A DNA stretch of 40,696 bases from Deltaproteobacteria bacterium (GTDB taxonomy: Bacteria > Myxococcota_A > Polyangia > DRWM01), in the NCBI GenBank assembly GCA_019310245.1, contig JAFDER010000004.1, positions 1-40,696 on the forward strand, written 5' to 3'. The notes under the pieces are model-generated. The model did not search any database, had not been told where the DNA came from, and saw only the letters and a list, made by a program, of their open reading frames with translations. The position numbers and the translations under genes are program-made. Shown piece after piece: positions 24,608 through 32,873 of this stretch (within the stretch, counting starts at the first letter, position 1; every line of letters starts with the position of its first letter).

Positions 24608-25321
24608 CTACCGTGTGTCCCGCGGGTAGGGCTCGCCCCCCATCTCGAGATACCGCCGGTAGAGCTGGCCCTGCAGGTGCGCCGAGGCGACCATCATGAC
24701 GAAGGGCGCGAAGACGACGCCCATCCCGAACAGGAGCGTGCCGACGAGGACCGCGACGAGGTTGCCCAGGATGCTCCTGAGGTACGCGAGCCTTCCCTCG
24801 TTTCCGAGCACCTTCAGGTAGCTCCGGATCGCCCCCAGCTTCCACGCGTACTCGAGCTTGCCCGTGACCTCCACGAGCGTGTCGGCCGCGTGCCAGTGCC
24901 GCGCCATCAGGACCGTGGCGAGAACGCCGATCATGAACAGGAGGGTGGCAGGAAGTGCGCCGATCAGGATCGACGCCGTGCGGGGGAGATCCAGGGCCAT
25001 GCCCACGAACATCCCTCCCGCGCCCACGGCCAGGGCCGCGAGAACCGCCCCGTAGTAGACGAGCGTGATGGGCACGGTCCACAGGAGGGCGGCCATGAAC
25101 GGCAGCATGCCCTCCTTGAGGTAGCCCTTGACGCCCTCGAGCGGCGGGAGCCTGTCACCGTCCTCGAACGCCACGGCCTTCATGATCCTCGCCCCGTAGC
25201 CCTGGGCCACGATCTGGCCCAGGACGGGGACGATCATGCACAGGGTTCCGAGCAGGAGGGTCTTCACCCACCCCTCCTGCCTGAACAGCGCGGTGAAGGC
25301 CCGCTTCACGCTCACCTGCAT
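24608..25321 (-). CDS. DUF4013-like multi-pass membrane protein
   Basis: MQVSVKRAFTALFRQEGWVKTLLLGTLCMIVPVLGQIVAQGYGARIMKAVAFEDGDRLPP; several hydrophobic segments. Confidence 0.8.
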   Translation of the reverse strand: MQVSVKRAFTALFRQEGWVKTLLLGTLCMIVPVLGQIVAQGYGARIMKAVAFEDGDRLPPLEGVKGYLKEGMLPFMAALLWTVPITLVYYGAVLAALAVGAGGMFVGMALDLPRTASILIGALPATLLFMIGVLATVLMARHWHAADTLVEVTGKLEYAWKLGAIRSYLKVLGNEGRLAYLRSILGNLVAVLVGTLLFGMGVVFAPFVMMVASAHLQGQLYRRYLEMGGEPYPRDTR

Positions 25322-25362
25322 GCAGGCCAGTCTAGTTCCGTGGTGGACGAAATGCGAGACGG

Positions 25363-25971
25363 TCAGAGCGAGCAGGCACTCAGCGGCCCGGGGGACGTGC
25401 CCGCGCAGGGCTCGGAGAGCGAGAAATCAACGGTCACCTCGCACGTCTTGCCCGCGGGGCAGTCCGTGACGTCGCGGCACCACTTGTAGCAGATGCCGGA
25501 GTCGGAGCTGCTGCCGAGGCACGAGTGGCCGGAGGTGCAGTCGTAAGCCGAGAAGCAGGCCTGGCCGTGGGTCCCGGTGCCGGGCAGGGCGGCGTAGCAG
25601 GTCTCGACGATCATGCACGAGTCGGACTGGCTCCACCTGCAGTAGTGGGCGGGAGGACAGCCGCACTGCTCGACCAGGTTGCACTCGCCGCCGGTCGATG
25701 TGGGCGTGCAGGTGTCGGGCGGTGGTTCCTCTTCGCCACCGTCCTCGGGCTCGCTGGAGGACTCCGGGTCCGGCTCGACCTCTGGCTCGATGTCCGGCTC
25801 TGCGTCCGGAACGGATGCCGGCTCCACAACGACGTCCACCACGCCGTCCGGTCCCGACGCCTCGGGGCCGGCATCGACGGGCGTGTCGAACCACTGATCG
25901 TCCGCGATCGAGGCGCAGGAGATCGCGAGCAGCGCCGCGACCACGTACGCCGCCTTCAGGCATTTTTTCAT
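25363..25971 (-). CDS. Lipoprotein with acidic stalk and Cys-rich C-terminal
   Basis: MKKCLKAAYVVAALLAISCASI; DAEPDIEPEVEPDPESSSEPEDGG stalk; multiple Cys. Confidence 0.75.
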   Translation of the reverse strand: MKKCLKAAYVVAALLAISCASIADDQWFDTPVDAGPEASGPDGVVDVVVEPASVPDAEPDIEPEVEPDPESSSEPEDGGEEEPPPDTCTPTSTGGECNLVEQCGCPPAHYCRWSQSDSCMIVETCYAALPGTGTHGQACFSAYDCTSGHSCLGSSSDSGICYKWCRDVTDCPAGKTCEVTVDFSLSEPCAGTSPGPLSACSL

Positions 25972-26037
25972 GTCGCTCCCTCCGAGAGGCCGCGGTGGGC
26001 CTTTCAGAGGTGAGTCGACGCACGGCCTGGAAGTTGT

Positions 26038-26613
26038 TCAGTCCGCCTGCGTGAAGGTGATCGGGATGTCGTACTGGACGGTCGTCTCGACCGCATCCCC
26101 GTCCTCGTTCACGAAGCCTCTGTCGAAGGCGAAGCTCATCTTCATCACCGCGGCGAGGATGCACACCTCGAAGCCGGGGTTGCGGGGATCGCTCTCTGCG
26201 CTCGCTTCCCTGATCCGGCCGTCCGACGTGATCACGAGAACGAGGGAGACGTGGTAGTCCCTGGCGGCGGGGTCCTTCTCGAGCTGGGCGAGGTGACACT
26301 TCATCAGGGCGTCCTTCTTGGCCGAGAAGGCCTTCCACACGGCCTCGTCATCCTCGCGGCCCAGGAAGACCTTCACACCGTCGACGTCGATGAGCGGCAT
26401 GCCGAGAGGGCCGAACACGTCGGCAGGCGCGTGAGCGGCGGCCGCCTCGGGCTCGTCCGGAGCCTCCTGCTGCGGATGCTTCGTCTCGATGACGATGACC
26501 GGAGGCGCCGGTGGATTCGGGGCGGGGGCGGCCCTGGCAGGCTTCACATCCTGCAGGGCGGGGCCGCAGCACGCGAGCACGAGCGCCAGCGTGGCAGGGA
26601 CCAGCCGCTCCAC
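26038..26613 (-). CDS. Lipoprotein with AgmX/PglI- or TonB-like C-terminal domain
   Basis: MERLVPATLALVLACCGP; KKDALMKCHLAQLEKDPAARDYHVSLVLVITSDGRIREASAESDPRNPGFEVCILAAVMKMSF. Confidence 0.7.
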   Translation of the reverse strand: MERLVPATLALVLACCGPALQDVKPARAAPAPNPPAPPVIVIETKHPQQEAPDEPEAAAAHAPADVFGPLGMPLIDVDGVKVFLGREDDEAVWKAFSAKKDALMKCHLAQLEKDPAARDYHVSLVLVITSDGRIREASAESDPRNPGFEVCILAAVMKMSFAFDRGFVNEDGDAVETTVQYDIPITFTQAD

Positions 26614-26614
26614 G

Positions 26615-27403
26615 TCAGCGCCCCCTGAGCGCCAGGGTCCCGAACCTGAACCTCAACTCCTTGCCGCAGTACTCGCACTTCGCGACGCCGACGGACCGGT
26701 CAGCCTGCCAGTCGAGGTCGGCGCCGCAGTTGTCGCACACGCTCACGGGAGGCAGGTTCACGGCGGGCGGCGGAGGCGGGGCGGGCTGGCTCGGCGTCTC
26801 CACGTCGACGACGGTGCGCGCCACCATCACGAGAGTGTCCAGGACGTAGCGGAGCATGCCCTGATCTCTCTGCACACCCGTCTGGTTGTAGAACACCCTG
26901 CCCCGCGAGACGGTGACGTTCATGCCGCTGCCGCCGCTCAGGAGCGCCCCTCGGACCTGCGGCGTGAGCAGGTGCGGGACGAACTGGGGCGTGTCGCTCT
27001 TGATGATGTAGGCCGCGTCGAACGCCGGGTCGCCCAGCTGGATGTCCTGCGCGCCGAAGGCCTTGGTGATCTTGGACAGGAAGCCCTCGCGCGTGATGCG
27101 CACGTGCGAGCGGTGGTCGATGGGCAGGTAGACGATCATCGACGTGTAGGTCGTCTTGTTCTTTCCCGAGCCCTGCGAGTAGGTGTAGAGGTAGACGTTG
27201 AACCCCCCGTACGCTCCCGAGACCGTCGGGGCGCGGAACCAGCCGCCCCGGTCGAGCGACAGGCCCGCCTCCTGCGCGAACGAGCCCCAGGCCGAGACCT
27301 GCTGCCTCTTGAACACGACCGCGACCACGACGACGATGACGATGATCGCGACGGGGAAGCTGAAGGTTGCGAACAGGAAGAACAGGCCGAGGCAGGATTC
27401 CAT
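26615..27403 (-). CDS. Membrane-anchored protein with C-terminal zinc ribbon
   Basis: N-terminal TM segment; C-terminal CDNCGADLDWQADRSVGVAKCEYCGKEL. Confidence 0.75.
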   Translation of the reverse strand: MESCLGLFFLFATFSFPVAIIVIVVVVAVVFKRQQVSAWGSFAQEAGLSLDRGGWFRAPTVSGAYGGFNVYLYTYSQGSGKNKTTYTSMIVYLPIDHRSHVRITREGFLSKITKAFGAQDIQLGDPAFDAAYIIKSDTPQFVPHLLTPQVRGALLSGGSGMNVTVSRGRVFYNQTGVQRDQGMLRYVLDTLVMVARTVVDVETPSQPAPPPPPAVNLPPVSVCDNCGADLDWQADRSVGVAKCEYCGKELRFRFGTLALRGR

Positions 27404-28831
27404 CTATTCCTTCTCGAAGAGATCGAGGCGGCGGCGTTCGAGCGCCGCCGGGCGGGCGCGGCCGCGCGCCCACTCGCGCAGGGCCTTGATGCGTTCCTCG
27501 TACGTCTTGTAGAGCGGCACGGTCTCGCTCACCGCGACCTGCAGGTCTCGCGCCTCGAGCGGCCGGCCCGCCGCGAAAGCCCTGTAGAGGGCCCCCACCA
27601 CCACCTGCTCGATCTCGGAGCCTGAGTAGTGGTCCGTGGAGGAGGCCAGGGCCTCGGTGTCGAAGGTGGAGGGATCGCTTCCCCGCTGCTCGAGATGGAT
27701 CGAGAAGATCTCCGCGCGGTCCCGGCCGTCGGGCAGATCGAAGAAGAAGATCTCGTCGAACCGGCCCTTGCGGGCGAGCTCCGCGGGCAGAAGATCCACG
27801 TCGTTCGCCGTGGCCACGGTGAAGACGGGCGTCTGCTTCTCCGAGAGCCAGGTCACGAACGAGCCCAGGATGCGGCCGGCGGCGCCGCGCATGTCCACCT
27901 GCAGGACCTTCTCGATCTCGTCGATCCACAGGACGGCGGGGCTCATGGCCTCGACGACCTTGAACACCTCGTGCAGCGCGGCCTCGGGGGAGGCCAGGCC
28001 CATGAGAAGTCCCATGTCGAGCCGCGCCAGCGGCAGGGACCAGTACGAGGCGATGGCGCGCGAGGCCAGGCTCTTGCCGCAGCCCTGGACGCCGGCGAGC
28101 AGCAGGCCGCGCGGGGCGGGCAGCCCGAACTGACGCGCCTCCTCGCTGAAGGCCCGCGTCCTCTCGTCGAGCCAGCGCTTGAGCTCGTCCGCACCGCCCA
28201 GGTCGTCCAGGCTCCTGTCCGGCTCCACGATGGTCAGAGCGCCCACCGTGCGCACGAGCCTCTTCTTCTCCTCCAGCACGCGCGCGGGGGACTCGAGCGC
28301 CCCGACGCCGTGGACGACGAGCAGCTTGGCGAGCACGCGGCGCGCCTCCTCGAGCGTGAGGCCACGCAGGGCGGAGGCGACCTCGCCGACCTGCGCGTCA
28401 CCGGCCCCGGCCTTCTGCGCCGCGGCGCCTGCGAGCCTCTCGAGCATGCCCAGGTCCGGGAGCGGGACGTCCACCATGACGGCGTCGTGCACCAGCTCGG
28501 TCGGCAGCTCGGGAAGGGGAGAGAGGAGCGCGAGCAGGACCCGCCTGTCCGAGAGCAGGGGAACGAGGTCGCGGATGCGGCGGATGACCTGGTGGTTCGA
28601 GAAGTGCGGGTGCAGGTCCTTGACGAGGACGATGCAGGGGCCCTCGTGGGACTCGGCCTGGACCAGGGTCTCGAGGGGATCGGCCGTGGTGGAGGTGGAG
28701 ACGAGCTGGACGCCTGCCGCCTCCGCGGCGTCCGCGAGCTCCCGCTCGACGCGCGTCTCCTCGTACGAGACGAGCTGCACGAGGGGGAAGCCCGCACCGA
28801 GCATCGAGAGGATCTCTTCGGTCCAGCTCAT
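27404..28831 (-). CDS. AAA+ ATPase, Ycf46-like
   Basis: N-terminal LGAGFPLVQLVSYEETRVERELA; Walker A GVQGCGKSLASRAIA; Walker B AVLWIDEIEKVL. Confidence 0.88.
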   Translation of the reverse strand: MSWTEEILSMLGAGFPLVQLVSYEETRVERELADAAEAAGVQLVSTSTTADPLETLVQAESHEGPCIVLVKDLHPHFSNHQVIRRIRDLVPLLSDRRVLLALLSPLPELPTELVHDAVMVDVPLPDLGMLERLAGAAAQKAGAGDAQVGEVASALRGLTLEEARRVLAKLLVVHGVGALESPARVLEEKKRLVRTVGALTIVEPDRSLDDLGGADELKRWLDERTRAFSEEARQFGLPAPRGLLLAGVQGCGKSLASRAIASYWSLPLARLDMGLLMGLASPEAALHEVFKVVEAMSPAVLWIDEIEKVLQVDMRGAAGRILGSFVTWLSEKQTPVFTVATANDVDLLPAELARKGRFDEIFFFDLPDGRDRAEIFSIHLEQRGSDPSTFDTEALASSTDHYSGSEIEQVVVGALYRAFAAGRPLEARDLQVAVSETVPLYKTYEERIKALREWARGRARPAALERRRLDLFEKE

Positions 28832-28832
28832 G

Positions 28833-30632
28833 TCACGATTCCTGCGCCGTCATGCGCACCACCTCGCCGAACGACGTGACGCCCTGGGCGAGATTGCGCA
28901 CGGCGCACTCCCTGAGCGTCACCATGCCGTCGGCCACGGCCGCCTTCTCGATATCGACGGCGGAGGCTCCCTCGAGGATCAGACGGCGTATCGTGTCGGA
29001 GTTCTCGAGCATCTCGAACACGCCCGTGCGCCCGTACAGGCCCGTGCCCCGGCAGTGCACGCACCCCTTTCCCTGCCACACCTTCAGCCGTCGGGTCTCG
29101 TCGGGAACGGTGAGCACGTCGAGCAGGGCCATCTGATCCGGGGTGAGGAAGGTCTCCTCGCGGCACTCGGGACAGACCTTGCGCACGAGCCTCTGGGCCA
29201 GCACGCCGATCACCGTGGAAGCCACCTGGAAGGAGTCGATCCCCAGATCCACGAGCCTCGTGACCGTGGTGGAGGTGTCGTTGGTGTGCAGGGTGGTGAA
29301 GACGAGGTGGCCCGTGAGAGCCGCCTGCACCGCGAGCTCGGCGGTCTCGGCGTCCCGGACCTCCCCCACCATGATGATGTCGGGGTCCTGCCTGAGGATG
29401 TGGCGCAGGGCCACCGGAAAATTCAGGCCGATCTTCGCGTGCACGGCGAGCTGGTTGAACGATTCCATCACCATCTCGATGGGATCCTCGATGGTGCAGA
29501 TGTTGACCTCGGTGGACACGAGCGCCTCGAGGCTGGAGTAGAGCGTGGTGGTCTTGCCCGAGCCGGTGGGGCCCGTGACGAGGATGAGGCCGTAGGGGTA
29601 GCCCAGGAACCGCTCCCAGGTCTTGAGCTCCTCGGTGGAGAAGCCGAGATCCGTCAGGTCGTGCACCAGCAGGCCCGGGTCGAAGATCCTCAGCACGAGC
29701 TTCTCGCCGAACGCCGTGGGCAGGGTGGAGACGCGGACCTCCACCTCCCTCTCGTCGCGGCTCGTCTTGATGCGCCCGTCCTGCGGCAGCCTGCGCTCGG
29801 CGATGTCGAGCCGGGCCATCGTCTTGATGCGCGAGACCACGGCGGAGTGCACGGCGCGGGGCATCTTGTAGATGTCGTGCAGGACGCCGTCGATGCGGAA
29901 GCGCACGAGGCTCTTGTCGCGCTTGGGCTCGACGTGGATGTCCGAGGCGCGCTGGTCGAACGCGTAGTGGAAGATGTACTCCACGGCGTTGATGATGTGC
30001 CGGTCGTCGGCCTCGATGTCCTCGACGCGCTTGAGCTTGACGAACTGCTCGAGGTTGCCCAGGTCCACGCCCGTGGTGATCTGAGCCTGCGCGGCGTTGA
30101 CGGACTTCGAGAAGCCGTACGTCTCGGTGATCACCTTCTGGATGTCCGTCTGCGCCGAGGCGACGGGGACCACCTTCAGGCCGGAGACCTGCTTGATCTG
30201 CTCGATGAGTCCCACGTCGGTGGGGTCGGACATGGCCACGCGCAGGACGCCGTCCGCCAGGCTGAGCACGACCACGGAGTTCCTCCGTGCAAACGGCATG
30301 CTCATGGTGTTCGTGACGAGCTTCGGATCCAGCTTCAGGGGGTCGACCTTCTCGTACTCCCAGCCCATGCGCGCGGCGAGCGCCTCGACGATGCGGTCCT
30401 CGGTCAGCGGCTTGCCCGAGCCGTCGGCCATCTCGAACCTGAGCGAGGCGACGACCTGTGCCGGCGTGATCACGGGCCGGACCCGGCGCCTCCCGACGCC
30501 GATGGACGGCGCCTGCTCGACGAGCCGGTGGTGCTGCAGGTCGCCCCGCTCGATCGCAATGGACTGCTGCTCGGCCGTCATCATGCCGGTGTCGACGAGG
30601 ACGCGGCACAGGTGCTCGAGGGTCACGCTCAC
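28833..30632 (-). CDS. pilB: Type IV pilus/type II secretion assembly ATPase (PilB/GspE family)
   Basis: GPTGSGKTTTLYSSL; DPDIIMVGEVRDAETAELAVQAALTGHLVFTTLHTND; CPEC...CVHC tetracysteine. Confidence 0.93.
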   Translation of the reverse strand: MSVTLEHLCRVLVDTGMMTAEQQSIAIERGDLQHHRLVEQAPSIGVGRRRVRPVITPAQVVASLRFEMADGSGKPLTEDRIVEALAARMGWEYEKVDPLKLDPKLVTNTMSMPFARRNSVVVLSLADGVLRVAMSDPTDVGLIEQIKQVSGLKVVPVASAQTDIQKVITETYGFSKSVNAAQAQITTGVDLGNLEQFVKLKRVEDIEADDRHIINAVEYIFHYAFDQRASDIHVEPKRDKSLVRFRIDGVLHDIYKMPRAVHSAVVSRIKTMARLDIAERRLPQDGRIKTSRDEREVEVRVSTLPTAFGEKLVLRIFDPGLLVHDLTDLGFSTEELKTWERFLGYPYGLILVTGPTGSGKTTTLYSSLEALVSTEVNICTIEDPIEMVMESFNQLAVHAKIGLNFPVALRHILRQDPDIIMVGEVRDAETAELAVQAALTGHLVFTTLHTNDTSTTVTRLVDLGIDSFQVASTVIGVLAQRLVRKVCPECREETFLTPDQMALLDVLTVPDETRRLKVWQGKGCVHCRGTGLYGRTGVFEMLENSDTIRRLILEGASAVDIEKAAVADGMVTLRECAVRNLAQGVTSFGEVVRMTAQES

Positions 30633-30680
30633 GGGTGAAACTATATCAGATCGCCGGAGCCGCCGTCGAGGAAGGCCGGA

Positions 30681-31442
30681 TCAGTCCTGGGTGCAGAGGC
30701 CGGTGACGCAGGACCAGCCCATGGGGCAGTCGTGCTCCACCTCGCACATCGACGTGCACACCGAGCCCTCGCACACGACCGCGTCACCCGAGCCGCACTC
30801 GTCGTCGCGCGCGCACGTCACGCCCACCAGCGCGAGCGCCTCGCAGGACCCGGACCATGGCAGGCACATCTGGGTGCCGCCGCTCTCGATGCACCGGAAG
30901 GCCTTCGGGCAATCGAAATCGCCGGCGCAGTCCTTGGTGCACTCGCCCGGCGGCCACCATCCGATCAGGCAGAAGTCGCGGTTGGGGTCGTCCCCCGTCA
31001 CGCCGTCGCCACAGTCCTCGCTGCTCCGGCACTCGGCGCACAGCTCGCCCCGGGGCGGGTCGTAGCACGTGCCCGTGCTCCGGTCGCACTCCTCCCAGCC
31101 CGCCGCGCAGTGGTTGTCGATGGAGCACTCGCCCTCGAGCGGCCCCTCGGGATCGTCGCCGGGGTTCGCACAGTCGAAGTCCTCCATGTCGATGAGGTCG
31201 TCGCCGTCGTTGTCGATCCCGTCCGAGCACTCGGGGCCCGCCGCGTCGGGCCCCACGTCCGGTGCGATCTCCGGATCCACATCCGGTGCGCCGTCCGGCT
31301 CCGGCTCGACCGCGGGATCCAGCACCCCGTCCGATCCATTGTCGCCGGGCGCGTCCGTCCCTCCCGTGTCGCCCGTGGCCCTGAGCGCGCCGCCACAACC
31401 GAGGACGGCCATCAGGGCGCAGGTCAGTGCCGCGGCTCTCAT
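30681..31442 (-). CDS. Lipoprotein with acidic stalk and Cys-rich domain
   Basis: MRAAALTCALMAVLGCGG; D/P/E linker; CSDGIDNDGDDLIDMEDFDC calcium-binding-like motif. Confidence 0.8.
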   Translation of the reverse strand: MRAAALTCALMAVLGCGGALRATGDTGGTDAPGDNGSDGVLDPAVEPEPDGAPDVDPEIAPDVGPDAAGPECSDGIDNDGDDLIDMEDFDCANPGDDPEGPLEGECSIDNHCAAGWEECDRSTGTCYDPPRGELCAECRSSEDCGDGVTGDDPNRDFCLIGWWPPGECTKDCAGDFDCPKAFRCIESGGTQMCLPWSGSCEALALVGVTCARDDECGSGDAVVCEGSVCTSMCEVEHDCPMGWSCVTGLCTQD

Positions 31443-31444
31443 GG

Positions 31445-31876
31445 TCAGCCTTCCTGGAAGCCCTGCACGGCGTAGAAGATGGCCCGGTCGAAGAAGAGCA
31501 CGACCCGGTTGTTCAGCTCCAGTGCCGCGTACATGTCGAGGGCCGTGTCGAGCATCCCGCTGGAGAGCACCTTGAGCCACAGGTGCCGCTTGGTGAGGAT
31601 GAGGGCATAGACCACCTCGGAGAGCTCGAACCCCTCCTCGCGCCTCTCCCGGCCCAGGGCCTTGTAGTACTTCGCGATGTCCTCCTTCGTGGTCTCGCGC
31701 GAAACCCACTTGCCGATGTGGCTGTAGACGGCGTACGCCCTGTCGTAGAGCTTCTTCTCGTCGAAGCGGTGGTACGTCAGCGTGTCCCCGTGCTGCCTGA
31801 CGTCGTGCAGCCAGCTCCTGGTCAACATGTCGGCGTTCTTCTCGATGAGGTCGATCAGATTCTGCGATAGAGGCAT
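31445..31876 (-). CDS. RsbRD N-terminal-like sensor domain protein
   Basis: MPLSQNLIDLIEKNADMLTRSWLHDVRQH...LYDRAYAVYSHIGKWV...ELSEVVYALILTKRHLW. Confidence 0.7.
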   Translation of the reverse strand: MPLSQNLIDLIEKNADMLTRSWLHDVRQHGDTLTYHRFDEKKLYDRAYAVYSHIGKWVSRETTKEDIAKYYKALGRERREEGFELSEVVYALILTKRHLWLKVLSSGMLDTALDMYAALELNNRVVLFFDRAIFYAVQGFQEG

Positions 31877-32011
31877 GCTCGTTCCTCCTTCTCCCCGATG
31901 TTCTTCAGGATACCACCGCGCCTCCGGAAGTGTAAACCCGGGCCGCGGCCGCGCGGTTGCGCAGCCCGGATCGTGGTGTAGACTCATGGGCGGAACAGCA
32001 GGGAGACAGCC

Positions 32012-32815
32012 ATGGCGATCACCAGGATGAGGGTACTCGTGGCCCTGGGCCTCGCCTTCTCGGCCGGGTGCGGAGGCAAGGGTGGGACCACCGGAGACGC
32101 GGACGCCGACGTGATCACCACGGACCCGGTGCAGGACCAGATCGTCGAAGCGGACGCCGAGCCGGATCCCACGGAGGATCCGGACGCCGATCCCGCCCCG
32201 GACCCCCTGACGGATTCCACGGAGGATCCGAGCGACGATCCCGCCCCGGATCCCGCTCCGGACCCGGAGGAAGATCCCGTGACGGATCCCGTCGACGACC
32301 CGACCGATCCCGCTCCGGACCCCTCCGTCGAACCGTCCTGCACGGCCCGGGGCTGCCCGGCGAGCTCCATGGGCCTGGCCTGCTGCACGGGCCTCACCCT
32401 CCACACGGGCTGCGAGCCCGGGGTCACCTGCCCCACCACCTACTGCGTCGACTGCGGCGACGGCGTGTGCCGATCGCACGAGACCGCCTGGGACTGCTCC
32501 AGCGACTGCCCCGCGGGCTGCACGCCCGGGACGGTCGAGACGACGGTCTGCCCCGGGACGGGCACCCTGCAGTGCACGTGCGTCGAGGACCCCTGCAAGC
32601 CCTACTGCGACCTGGACGGCACCGCGCCCGACGGGTGGATCGACGCGTGCTCGGGACTCTCCATCGCCACGTGCTCGGACACCACGATGACGCCCCGGTG
32701 CCTGTACATCGGCACACGGTCCGAGGGATGGTACGAGCCGCCCGGCTCCGGGGGCTCGCCCGTGCTCATCGACTGGGACTTCTGCGCCCCGCGCTGGTCC
32801 TGTGTCGTTATCTGA
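32012..32815 (+). CDS. Lipoprotein with DPAPDP-type stalk
   Basis: Lipobox LAFSAGCGGKGG; repeated DPxPDP stalk, Cys-rich C-terminal. Confidence 0.8.
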   Translation: MAITRMRVLVALGLAFSAGCGGKGGTTGDADADVITTDPVQDQIVEADAEPDPTEDPDADPAPDPLTDSTEDPSDDPAPDPAPDPEEDPVTDPVDDPTDPAPDPSVEPSCTARGCPASSMGLACCTGLTLHTGCEPGVTCPTTYCVDCGDGVCRSHETAWDCSSDCPAGCTPGTVETTVCPGTGTLQCTCVEDPCKPYCDLDGTAPDGWIDACSGLSIATCSDTTMTPRCLYIGTRSEGWYEPPGSGGSPVLIDWDFCAPRWSCVVI

Positions 32816-32873
32816 ACAGGACGCATCCGGCACACGCTTGAGTTTGCGTCCGCCTGTGGTATCACCACGAACG

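Noticed and set aside
23345-25489. 714-aa + strand and 593-aa minus-strand ORFs
   Set aside because: Out of frame with or antisense to the VWA-like lipoprotein and DUF4013 genes; shadow composition.
28179-30638. 819-aa + strand ORF opposite the AAA+ and PilB genes
   Set aside because: Both opposite genes have intact Walker motifs; this ORF has none.
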